A DNA stretch of 9,324 nucleotides, taken from JBHHXR01 sp046757205. Its GTDB lineage: Bacteria > Pseudomonadota > Alphaproteobacteria > Rhodobacterales > Rhodobacteraceae. Shown piece by piece: positions 1 to 6,178 of this stretch. A model generated the notes under the pieces. It was not told where the DNA came from, made no database searches, and worked only from the letters and a program-made list of their open reading frames with translations. The translations under genes were made by a program, and so were the position numbers. The DNA lies in contig JBHHXR010000135.1 in assembly GCA_046757205.1 (NCBI GenBank), positions 1-9,324 on the forward strand. The letters run 5' to 3'. Position 1 is the stretch's first letter, and each line of letters begins with the position of its first letter.

Positions 1-576
1 CAGGTGTCCGGCGACGCAGGCGAAAGCAAGGTCCTGTGCGACGCATGCACCAGGCTTCCGCAGGCCTGGGACCGCGGCCGGGCGGTATTCCGTTATGAAG
101 GCACCGGCCGGCGCATCGTTCTGGCGCTCAAGCACGCTGACAGGCTCGACATGATCCCGCCGCTGGCCGAATGGCTGAAGCGATCGGCGGCGGACCTGCT
201 GGCAGACGCCGATCTGATCGCTCCGGTGCCGCTCCACCGGCTGCGCCTGTTGCGGCGGCGCTACAACCAGTCGGCCGAACTGGCGCGCGGGCTGGCCCGG
301 CTGACCCCGGCGGACGCCGCCGTTGATCTGCTGGTGCGGCGGCGCGGCTTGCGGTCGCAGCACGGGCTCGACCGCGAGACACGGCACGAAAACGTGATGG
401 GCGCGTTTTCGCTGCACCGCAGGTGGCGCGAAAACCTGCGCGGGAGGCATGTTCTGCTGGTCGATGACGTGATGACGACGGGGGCGACGCTGTCGGCCTG
501 CGCGGAAGTCTGCCGCGGCGCCGGCGCATCGAAGGTGGACGTCTGCGTGCTGGCGCGCGTTGCGCAGGACACCTGA
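1..576 (+). CDS. comF: ComF family protein (phosphoribosyltransferase-like), 5'-truncated
   Basis: ComF-family protein, a cytoplasmic phosphoribosyltransferase-fold protein linked in naturally competent bacteria to handling of incoming single-stranded DNA; its reaction is not firmly established. The reading frame is open to base 1, so the start lies upstream. In-window codons 13-16 read CDAC, which fits the second CxxC of the family's N-terminal zinc ribbon; the first pair must be outside. After it come the conserved segments VFRYEGTGRRIVLALKHADR and LIAPVPLHRLRLLRRRYNQS. The PRPP-binding loop is at about codons 150-163 (HVLLVDDVMTTGAT, with the acidic pair D155-D156), close to the C-terminus as usual. 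The stop is TGA at 574-576. A GTG at base 4 is in frame but would lose half the zinc ribbon, so it is not taken as the start. grxC follows 42 bases later. Family assignment is secure; a role in DNA uptake here is not shown. Confidence 0.93.
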   Translation, partial: QVSGDAGESKVLCDACTRLPQAWDRGRAVFRYEGTGRRIVLALKHADRLDMIPPLAEWLKRSAADLLADADLIAPVPLHRLRLLRRRYNQSAELARGLARLTPADAAVDLLVRRRGLRSQHGLDRETRHENVMGAFSLHRRWRENLRGRHVLLVDDVMTTGATLSACAEVCRGAGASKVDVCVLARVAQDT

Positions 577-587
577 GCACCTATATT
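560..587 (+). promoter_or_regulatory. Candidate sigma-70 promoter for grxC-nit-marR
   Basis: A TTGCGC box (560-565) and a TATATT box (582-587) are separated by 16 bases. The -10 matches TATAAT at 5 of 6 positions and the -35 keeps the TTG. The -35 overlaps the last codons of comF. Transcription would begin near 594, leaving a leader of about 25 bases before the grxC ATG at 619. This is pattern matching only; read-through from comF could also supply transcript. Confidence 0.4.
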
Positions 588-618
588 GCACCCGGCACTG
601 AAACAACGCGATCGAGTC

Positions 619-876
619 ATGAACGAAATTGTCCTCTACACCACGCCGTTCTGCGGCTATTGCCGGGCGGCCAAGCGCCTTCTGGACAAGAAAGGCGCGA
701 GCTACAGCGAAATCGACCTCTACCGCTTCCCCGACAAGCGAGGCGAGATGGTCCAGCGCAGCCGCGGCGGCCGCACCGTGCCGCAGATATTCATCGGCGG
801 CCGGCACATCGGCGGTTTCGACGAACTCTACGCGCTCGACCTCGGCGGCAAGCTCGATCCGATTCTGGCGGCATGA
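619..876 (+). CDS. grxC: Glutaredoxin 3 (GrxC), monothiol/dithiol oxidoreductase
   Basis: Small cytoplasmic glutathione-dependent oxidoreductase that reduces protein disulfides and mixed glutathione disulfides. The 85-residue product matches the usual GrxC length. Visible motifs are the active site C12-G-Y-C15 after the first beta strand, the cis-proline turn TVPQIF at 53-58, and the glutathione-binding GGFDEL at 65-70. CGYC replaces the enterobacterial CPYC. The ATG at 619 is chosen because it puts the first strand (NEIVLYTTPFC) at the N-terminus as in the family. An in-frame TTG at 586 would add 11 unrelated residues (HPALKQRDRV...) and sits inside the candidate -10 box. The Shine-Dalgarno is weak (only GAG at 614-616). 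The gene ends 4 bases before the Nit-type amidase gene, suggesting co-transcription and perhaps translational coupling. Confidence 0.95.
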   Translation: MNEIVLYTTPFCGYCRAAKRLLDKKGASYSEIDLYRFPDKRGEMVQRSRGGRTVPQIFIGGRHIGGFDELYALDLGGKLDPILAA

Positions 877-880
877 CGCC

Positions 881-1708
881 ATGCGGGTGGCGCTGGTTCA
901 GCTGAACGCGTCCGACGACCCGCTGGCGAATCTCGACATCACCGAGGGTTTCGTCCGCGCCGCCGCCGCCGGCGGGGCGCGGCTGGCCCTGACGCCGGAA
1001 GTGACGAACCTGGTGTCGTTCAGCCGCGCGCACCAGAACGCCGTTCTGTGCAGGCAGGAGGAGGACCCGACGCTCGGCCGGCTCTCGGCGGTGACGGCCG
1101 AACTGGGCATCTGGCTGCTGATCGGCTCGCTGGCGCTGAAGACCGGCGGCGGGCGGTTCGTCAACCGGTCGTTCCTGCTGCGGCCCGACGGCACGATCGC
1201 CGCGACCTACGACAAGATACACATGTTCGACGTGGAGTTGGCCGACGGTGAGAGTTACCGCGAATCGGCGGCTTTCCGGCCCGGCGGCAAGGCGGTTCTG
1301 GCCGATATCGGCAAGGCGAAGATCGGGATGACGATCTGCTACGACATGCGGTTTCCATATCTCTACCGGCAGCTGGCCAAGGCTGGCGCCGGGGTCTTCT
1401 CCGTTCCGTCGGCCTTCACGGTTCCGACCGGCCGCGCCCACTGGCACGCACTGTTGCGGGCCCGCGCCATAGAAACGGGGGCTTTCGTGCTGGCACCGGC
1501 GCAGACCGGCACGCATGCCTCAGCCAACGGCCCGCAGCGGCGGACCTTTGGCCATTCCCTCGCGGTGTCGCCCTGGGGCACGGTGCTGGCCGACGCCGGG
1601 ACGGCGCCCGGCGTTACGCCGGTTGATCTTGACCTCAAGGAAGTGGAGACTGCCCGCAGGCGCATTCCGGCGCTGACGCATGACCGCGATTATTCGGGCC
1701 CGGGCTGA
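881..1708 (+). CDS. Carbon-nitrogen hydrolase, Nit-type (probable deaminated glutathione amidase)
   Basis: Nitrilase-superfamily amidase of 275 residues. The three catalytic residues are visible in their family settings: E40 (LTPEV), K112 (YDKIHMFD) and C153 (TICYDMRFP). The KIHMFDVE stretch and the RARAIETGAFVLAPAQTG segment resemble the Nit1/Nit2 and E. coli YbeM branch, which hydrolyses deaminated glutathione back to alpha-ketoglutarate and Cys-Gly. That branch is about 260-280 residues long, in agreement. Start: ATG at 881 opens directly into the first beta strand (MRVALVQLNAS). The same frame runs upstream to 629, but that part is the out-of-frame shadow of grxC and is low-complexity Ser/Ala/Arg. 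No good ribosome site is visible, so coupling to grxC translation is likely. Pairing with a glutaredoxin fits glutathione upkeep. The substrate is inferred; another small omega-amide is possible. Confidence 0.9.
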   Translation: MRVALVQLNASDDPLANLDITEGFVRAAAAGGARLALTPEVTNLVSFSRAHQNAVLCRQEEDPTLGRLSAVTAELGIWLLIGSLALKTGGGRFVNRSFLLRPDGTIAATYDKIHMFDVELADGESYRESAAFRPGGKAVLADIGKAKIGMTICYDMRFPYLYRQLAKAGAGVFSVPSAFTVPTGRAHWHALLRARAIETGAFVLAPAQTGTHASANGPQRRTFGHSLAVSPWGTVLADAGTAPGVTPVDLDLKEVETARRRIPALTHDRDYSGPG

Positions 1709-1710
1709 AT

Positions 1711-2163
1711 ATGGACGAATCCCACGAAGGCGATCCGCTGGCTGTTGCGCTGATCGGCGAGATTATCGCGGTCGAGCAGATGGCGCGGGTCCTGTTGGCG
1801 CGCTCGCTGCCCAAGGGCATGGAGATGTCGCATTTCATGGTGCTCAACCACTTCGCGCGGCTCGGCGGCGAAAAGACCCCGGCGCAGCTCGCGCGGACCT
1901 TTCACGTCACCAAGGGCGCCATGACCAACACCATCAGCCGGTTGCAGGCCGCGGGCTACGTGCACGTCAGGCCCGACTGGGACGACGGAAGGCGGAAATT
2001 CGTCTCGCTCAGCCCGGCCGGCGCACAGGCCCGCGACCAGGCGGCAGCGGCGATTACACCGGTTTTCGAGAATATCATCGGTACCATGGGCAGCGACGCC
2101 GTACGCGCCGCGCTGCCGTTTCTGCGCAGCCTGCGCCAGCACCTGAGCCTGGCGTCAGGCTGA
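1711..2163 (+). CDS. MarR-family transcriptional regulator
   Basis: A 150-residue winged helix-turn-helix regulator of MarR type, normally a dimer whose DNA binding is released by a small ligand or by oxidation. An N-terminal helix (about 10-31) precedes SHFMVLNHFARLGG. The helix-turn-helix is at about 56-80 (TPAQLARTFHVTKGAMTNTI), with the wing at about 88-99 (RPDWDDGRRKF), followed by C-terminal dimerisation helices. The DxR wing signature is present as DDGRR. The protein contains no cysteine, so it cannot be a thiol-switch regulator of the OhrR kind despite its glutaredoxin neighbour. Its ATG lies 2 bases after the amidase stop, indicating co-transcription. Its last 9 bases overlap the end of ubiG on the other strand. 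Target genes and ligand are unknown; it may control its own operon. Confidence 0.92.
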   Translation: MDESHEGDPLAVALIGEIIAVEQMARVLLARSLPKGMEMSHFMVLNHFARLGGEKTPAQLARTFHVTKGAMTNTISRLQAAGYVHVRPDWDDGRRKFVSLSPAGAQARDQAAAAITPVFENIIGTMGSDAVRAALPFLRSLRQHLSLASG

Positions 2164-2913
2164 GCCGGGTCTGAGGCAGGTCGTCACGTAGTTGACCGAC
2201 AGGTCGTGCTCCGACAGCGACCAGCTTTGCTGAAACGGGTTGAACACGAAACCCTTCCGGTCGACCGGCTCCAGCCCTGCGTTCCGGAACAGTTCGAACA
2301 GCTCCTCGGGCTTGAAGAACTTGTTCCAGTCATGCGTGCCTTTCGGCAGCCAGCGCAGGACGCGCTCGGCGCCGACAATCGCGAAAAGATAGCTCTTCAT
2401 CGTCCTGTTGAGCGTCGAGCAGACCATCAGCCCGCCCGGGCGCAGAAGGTCGTGGCAGCGCATCAGAAAGGCGGCGGGGTCGGACACGTGCTCGACCACC
2501 TCAAGGTTCACTATGGCGTCGAAACACTCATTCGCCGCCGCCAGATCCTCGGCTGTCGTGGTCCGGTAATCGATCTTCAGTCCCGTTCGCTCCGCATGAA
2601 TTCGCGCGACGGCGATGTTCCTGTGCGACGCGTCGGCGCCGACGACATCGGCGCCGAGACGCGCCAGCGGCTCGGAAATAAGACCGCCGCCGCACCCGAT
2701 ATCGAGAATGCGCAGCCCTTTGAACGGGGTGTCGTCGCCCGTGTTTCGGCCGAACTCCGCCGCGATTTGCGACACGACGTAGGACAGCCGGCACGGGTTA
2801 AGCATGTGGAGCGGCTTGAATTTCCCGCGCGGATCCCACCACTCGTCCGCCATTGCCGAAAACCTGGCGATCTCGTCCGCATCGACCGTCGTGCCGGATT
2901 GGATTGCGCTCAT
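2155..2913 (-). CDS. ubiG: Ubiquinone biosynthesis O-methyltransferase UbiG
   Basis: SAM-dependent methyltransferase that carries out both O-methylations in ubiquinone synthesis (Coq3 equivalent), acting at the inner-membrane face. The 252-residue product fits the family (about 240-255). It opens with the diagnostic DADEIARFSAMADEWWDP, then KFKPLHMLNP (31-40). SAM motif I, LDIGCGGG, is at 70-77, with the acidic residue after strand 2 at D94. The post-motif EVVEHVSDP follows at 138-146. The stretch STLNRTMKSYLFAIVGAERV (166-185) corresponds to the UbiG segment reported to contact membrane in E. coli. Start: ATG at 2913 is preferred. A GTG at 2940 is in frame and adds 9 residues but has no ribosome site, whereas the ATG has AGG 8 bases and GAGG 2 bases upstream. 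It is convergent with the MarR gene and divergent from pip. Confidence 0.96.
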   Translation of the reverse strand: MSAIQSGTTVDADEIARFSAMADEWWDPRGKFKPLHMLNPCRLSYVVSQIAAEFGRNTGDDTPFKGLRILDIGCGGGLISEPLARLGADVVGADASHRNIAVARIHAERTGLKIDYRTTTAEDLAAANECFDAIVNLEVVEHVSDPAAFLMRCHDLLRPGGLMVCSTLNRTMKSYLFAIVGAERVLRWLPKGTHDWNKFFKPEELFELFRNAGLEPVDRKGFVFNPFQQSWSLSEHDLSVNYVTTCLRPGSA

Positions 2914-2964
2914 TCCCTCAACCTGCCATGATTCCGCCACCTAAATGTAGGACATACGACGATT

Positions 2965-3951
2965 ATGCGGGAAAGTGCGAGCCAAAACGGCGCCGCGCCG
3001 CGGCCGGAACTCTACCCACCCGGCGATGCGTTCCGCCAGCAGATGCTGGACGTTTCCGGCGGGCACAGCATCTACGTCGAACAGGCCGGAAACCCCCGAG
3101 GCGTCCCGGTCGTCGTCCTGCATGGCGGGCCCGGCGGCGGCTGTAGCACCGGGATGCGGCGGTTCTTCGATCCGGCGCATTATCACACGATATTGTTCGA
3201 TCAGCGCGGCTGCGGCCGCTCCACACCGCATGCCTGCGTGGACAATAACACGACCTGGGACCTGGTCGCGGATATCGAACGCATCAGAGAGGACCTGGGC
3301 ATCGGATCGTGGATCGTCTTCGGCGGTTCGTGGGGATCGACGCTCGGTCTTCTCTACGCGCAGAGCCATCCCGAAAGGGTCAGAGCGCTGGTGCTGCGCG
3401 GCGTCTTTACGATGACGCGGGCGGAACTCGACTGGTTCTACGCCGGCGGCGCCGGCCGCTTCTGGCCGGAAGCCTGGAAACGGTTCGCCGCCATGGTTCC
3501 GCGCGAGGAACGCGGCGACCTGATCACGGCCTACAACCGGCGCCTGTTCGGCAACAGCGAAGCGGAACTGACCCGTTTCGCGCGCGCTTGGGCGGAATGG
3601 GAAAGCGCCCTGGCAGTGCTGGAACCCGGCCCCTCGCGCACCGCCCCGGCGGGCGCTTATGCGCGCGCTTTTTCCAGACTGGAAAACCACTATTTCGTCA
3701 ACAACGGCTTTCTGGAGACCGACGGGCAGATCCTGCGCGACATGCACCGGATACGCCATATCGCTGGCTTCATCGTGCAGGGCCGGTACGACATGGTCTG
3801 CCCGCCGCACACGGCGCTGAGCCTGCACGAAGCCTGGCCCGGCTCGGAGCTTCACATGGCGCCGACGGCCGGGCACGCCTTGTCAGAACCGGAAATATCC
3901 GCGCACCTGGTTGAAATAATGAACCGCCTGCGCAGCCTGAAGGCGTCATAG
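2965..3951 (+). CDS. pip: Prolyl iminopeptidase (alpha/beta hydrolase, peptidase family S33)
   Basis: Cytoplasmic serine exopeptidase that removes N-terminal proline from peptides. The 328-residue product is near the usual length (310-320). Visible features are the oxyanion-hole motif HGGPGGG (53-59), DQRGCGRS (79-86), the nucleophile elbow GGSWGS with S122, the conserved WAEWE (209-213) whose glutamate takes part in recognising the substrate amino terminus, the catalytic D276 in GRYDMVCP, and H304 in AGHALSE. The N-terminal PELYPPGDAF...MLDVSGGHSIYVEQAGNP pattern is typical, which supports the ATG at 2965; an in-frame stop at 2929-2931 excludes a longer form. The ribosome site is poor (GTAGGA at 2947-2952, 12 bases away). 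The gene lies 111 bases before a peptide-type ABC importer, so use of imported peptides is an attractive but unproven link. Confidence 0.95.
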   Translation: MRESASQNGAAPRPELYPPGDAFRQQMLDVSGGHSIYVEQAGNPRGVPVVVLHGGPGGGCSTGMRRFFDPAHYHTILFDQRGCGRSTPHACVDNNTTWDLVADIERIREDLGIGSWIVFGGSWGSTLGLLYAQSHPERVRALVLRGVFTMTRAELDWFYAGGAGRFWPEAWKRFAAMVPREERGDLITAYNRRLFGNSEAELTRFARAWAEWESALAVLEPGPSRTAPAGAYARAFSRLENHYFVNNGFLETDGQILRDMHRIRHIAGFIVQGRYDMVCPPHTALSLHEAWPGSELHMAPTAGHALSEPEISAHLVEIMNRLRSLKAS

Positions 3952-3961
3952 GCCCATGGAC

Positions 3962-3980
3962 TCATTGATTTTTCCAATGA
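3962..3980. promoter_or_regulatory. 6-bp dyad (possible operator or weak pip terminator)
   Basis: TCATTG (3962-3967) and its exact reverse complement CAATGA (3975-3980) flank a 7-base T-rich spacer. The dyad lies just after the pip stop and 4 bases before the TTGACA box. As an operator it would be centred near -48 from the predicted start site, a usual place for an activator site. As a terminator it would be an AT-rich 6-bp stem followed by TGTTTT, which is weak. Sequence alone does not separate the two readings. Confidence 0.4.
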
Positions 3981-3984
3981 TGTT

Positions 3985-4012
3985 TTGACAACCTGCACCA
4001 AACGGCTACGGT
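3985..4012 (+). promoter_or_regulatory. Candidate sigma-70 promoter of the ABC importer operon
   Basis: A perfect TTGACA (3985-3990) is followed after 16 bases by TACGGT (4007-4012), which keeps the T, A and final T of the -10 consensus but is otherwise weak. Transcription would start near 4019 and leave a leader of about 44 bases. A strong -35 with a poor -10 would suit a promoter helped by an activator, in line with the dyad directly upstream. The leader also contains a small stem, CGCC-GAAAA-GGCG (4028-4040). Confidence 0.45.
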
Positions 4013-4049
4013 AACGGGCAATGCGAGCGCCGAAAAGGCGACGGCTAAC

Positions 4050-4055
4050 GGGGAG
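4050..4055 (+). promoter_or_regulatory. Ribosome binding site of first permease gene
   Basis: GGGGAG ends 7 bases before the ATG at 4063. This decides between two neighbouring ATGs: the one at 4059 is only 3 bases from the site and is in a different frame that does not encode the permease. Confidence 0.65.
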
Positions 4056-4062
4056 CACATGA

Positions 4063-5019
4063 ATGTCTGGAGTTCTCGGAATCGTAGCTCAGAGGCTTGC
4101 ACTGGGCTTGCTTACCCTGTTCTTCGTTTCGATCATCATATTCGGCGCCGTGACGCTCCTGCCCGGCGACTTCGCGCAGGCCATTCTCGGCCAGTCGGCG
4201 ACGCCCGAAGCGGTCGCCGCGATCCGGGCCGAACTCGGCCTCGACCAGCCGCCGGTCACCCGGTACCTGCAGTGGCTGGGAAGCGCGGTCCAACTCGATT
4301 TCGGCACTTCGTTCGGCAACAACCGCTCGGTCGCTGAACTGCTCGAGGTCAAGTTTCTCAACACTCTCTTCCTGGCAGGCGTTGCCGCCGCCATCGCCGT
4401 GCCGATCTCGCTGGCGATCGGTGTTCTCGCGGCGCTCTTCCGGAATTCATGGTTCGACAAACTGGCGAACGTCCTGACGTTGTCGTCAATTTCCAGCCCG
4501 GAATTTTTCCTTGCCTATGTCCTGATCCTGGTGTTCGCGGTCATGAATAATTGGCTTCCATCATTGTCCAATGTCTATCCTGACATGTCCTTTTTTGAGA
4601 GACTGGAAAAGACGCTCCTGCCGGCGTTGACGCTGACTCTGGTGGTCATGGCACACATGATGCGGATGACGCGGGCTGCGATCATCAACCTGCTGGCCTC
4701 GCCCTATATCGAGATGGCGCGGCTGAAAGGGATCAGCCCGGCGCGCGTGATCCTGGTGCATGCGCTGCCGAACGCGCTGGCGCCGATCATCAACGTTATC
4801 GCCCTGAACCTCGCCTATCTGATCACCGGCGTTGTGGTCGTCGAGGTTGTCTTCGTTTATCCCGGCGTCGGGCAATTGTTCGTGGACAGCGTCAAGGGCC
4901 GCGACATTCCCGTCGTGCAGGCCTCCTGCCTGATTTTCGCGTCGGCCTATATTCTCCTGAATCTGACCGCGGACATTCTGTCGATCCTGACCAATCCGCG
5001 CCTGCGGCACCCGAAGTGA
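4063..5019 (+). CDS. Peptide-type ABC transporter permease, DppB/OppB/GsiC-like
   Basis: Inner-membrane permease of a PepT-family importer, 318 residues with about six predicted membrane segments (near 10-32, 98-124, 136-163, 185-203, 238-262, 284-308). The family's long periplasmic loop after the first helix carries ATPEAVAAIRAELGLDQPP (46-64) and LDFGTSFGNN (78-87), both standard in DppB-like proteins. The EAA loop that docks on the ATPase is at about 215-241 (YIEMARLKGISPARVI...LPNALAP). FVYPGVGQLFVDSVKGRDIP (264-283) is the usual closing motif. It is the first gene of the importer operon, with a clear ribosome site and promoter. The next permease starts 7 bases after its stop. DppB, OppB, GsiC and NikB cannot be distinguished by sequence alone, so no ligand is assigned. 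Confidence 0.94.
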   Translation: MSGVLGIVAQRLALGLLTLFFVSIIIFGAVTLLPGDFAQAILGQSATPEAVAAIRAELGLDQPPVTRYLQWLGSAVQLDFGTSFGNNRSVAELLEVKFLNTLFLAGVAAAIAVPISLAIGVLAALFRNSWFDKLANVLTLSSISSPEFFLAYVLILVFAVMNNWLPSLSNVYPDMSFFERLEKTLLPALTLTLVVMAHMMRMTRAAIINLLASPYIEMARLKGISPARVILVHALPNALAPIINVIALNLAYLITGVVVVEVVFVYPGVGQLFVDSVKGRDIPVVQASCLIFASAYILLNLTADILSILTNPRLRHPK

Positions 5020-5026
5020 GAGCGGC

Positions 5027-6175
5027 ATGATGAACGACATTCTCAAACAGGCCCGCATGCCGCTCGCATTCCTGACCGGGATCAACGGCGCCACGGTCCT
5101 TGCGGTTGCGGCCTTTGCGGCGGCCTTTTTCATCGGGCAGGGGATTTTCGAAGGCCTGATGTCGCCCTTCGCCGGCGACGACCCGAACGTTCCGAACCCG
5201 ATTCGCGGTTTCCTCGCCTTTCCGGTCTATCTGGTGCTGGTATTCGCCTGCTGCGCCGCCGCGGCCTGGACTTTCCGCGAATGCCTGCGGATTACTCTGC
5301 CAGAGATCGGCGCCAAGCCGATGCGCCATGCGCCACTGACCGCCTCTTTCGGGATGGTGGTGATCTATATCTACGTCGCGCTGGCGCTGTTCTCGCCGAT
5401 TTTCGCGCCCTATGGCGAGGCCGACATCTTCGACCGGTTCAACGCCCTGCCGGGCGACGACCCGCGCTTCATGCTGGGCACCGACCAGATCGGGCGGGAT
5501 ATTCTGACCCGGCTCATCTACGGCGCGCGCAATACCGTCGGGATCGCCTTCGTAACCACCATGCTGGCGTTTTTCCTTGGCGCTACCGGGGGCTTCCTGG
5601 CCGCCACGCTGGGCGGCTGGATCGATCAGGTTCTGTCGCGCGGCGTCGACATTCTCATGGCCATCCCGGCGCTTATCTTCGCGCTGCTGCTGATGACTAT
5701 TGCCTCGAGCTGGGCGCACACGCTGGGTATCAGCCTGACCGTGTTCATGATCATTATCATCGCCGTGATCGATTCGACGCGCGTATTCCGGTTGGCCCGT
5801 GCGGTGGCGCTGAACATCGTGGTGATGGACTATATCGAGGCCGCCAAGCTGCGAGGGGAAACCCTGCGCTACTTGATATTCAAGGAAATCCTTCCCAACG
5901 CCAAGGCGCCGCTGCTGGCGGAGTTCGGCCTGCGCTTCTGTTTCGTGTTCCTGACCATCGCCTCGCTCAGCTTCCTCGGGATCGGCATCCAGCCGCCGCT
6001 GGCGGACTGGGGAACCATGGTGCGCGACCTCAGCCAGTTCATCAACTTCGCGTCGTTTGACATGCTGGTGGCGACGCTGCCGCTGATGGCGGCGGGCGCG
6101 ATTGCGCTGCTGACCGTGGCAGTCAATTTCGTTGTCGACTGGATGCTTCATATCTCGAGCGGTCTGAAGGAGTAG
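5027..6175 (+). CDS. Peptide-type ABC transporter permease, DppC/OppC-like, with N-terminal membrane extension
   Basis: Partner permease of the importer. At 382 residues it is about 80-100 longer than ordinary DppC/OppC (about 280-300). The extra part is N-terminal: two added hydrophobic segments (near 19-41 and 63-85) joined by a polar loop (SPFAGDDPNVPNPIRG). The usual DppC plan starts at about 106. It includes SPIFAPYGEADIF (123-135), the family signature GTDQIGRDILTRLIYGAR (151-168), the EAA loop at about 269-295 (YIEAAKLRGETL...ILPNAKAP), and LSFLGIGIQPPLADWG (314-329). The start is ATG at 5027; an immediately following ATG at 5030 is equally possible. The ribosome site is weak, so coupling to the first permease is likely. 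The last codons (AAG GAG) form the ribosome site of the ATPase gene. The role of the extension is unknown. Confidence 0.93.
   Translation: MMNDILKQARMPLAFLTGINGATVLAVAAFAAAFFIGQGIFEGLMSPFAGDDPNVPNPIRGFLAFPVYLVLVFACCAAAAWTFRECLRITLPEIGAKPMRHAPLTASFGMVVIYIYVALALFSPIFAPYGEADIFDRFNALPGDDPRFMLGTDQIGRDILTRLIYGARNTVGIAFVTTMLAFFLGATGGFLAATLGGWIDQVLSRGVDILMAIPALIFALLLMTIASSWAHTLGISLTVFMIIIIAVIDSTRVFRLARAVALNIVVMDYIEAAKLRGETLRYLIFKEILPNAKAPLLAEFGLRFCFVFLTIASLSFLGIGIQPPLADWGTMVRDLSQFINFASFDMLVATLPLMAAGAIALLTVAVNFVVDWMLHISSGLKE
6167..6172 (+). promoter_or_regulatory. Ribosome binding site of ATPase gene, inside the permease coding end
   Basis: AAGGAG forms the last two sense codons of the preceding permease gene and ends 6 bases before the ATPase ATG at 6179. 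It is the best ribosome site in the operon and fixes the ATPase start. Confidence 0.75.
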
Positions 6176-6178
6176 CCC

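Noticed and set aside
629..880. Upstream extension of the Nit-type amidase frame to 629
   Set aside because: It overlaps all of grxC out of frame and gives Ser/Ala/Arg low-complexity sequence; the amidase fold begins exactly at the ATG at 881.
2206..2931. Open frame of 241 codons on the plus strand opposite ubiG
   Set aside because: It is a shadow of the well-conserved methyltransferase; no recognisable motif is present in the plus-strand product.
2914..2940. Longer ubiG start at GTG (2940)
   Set aside because: No ribosome site precedes it, and the nine added residues are outside the conserved family start; the ATG at 2913 has AGG/GAGG upstream.
2941..3876. Open frame of 311 codons on the minus strand opposite pip
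   Set aside because: The plus strand shows the complete S33 catalytic triad and family motifs; the minus frame has none and would collide with the ubiG upstream region.
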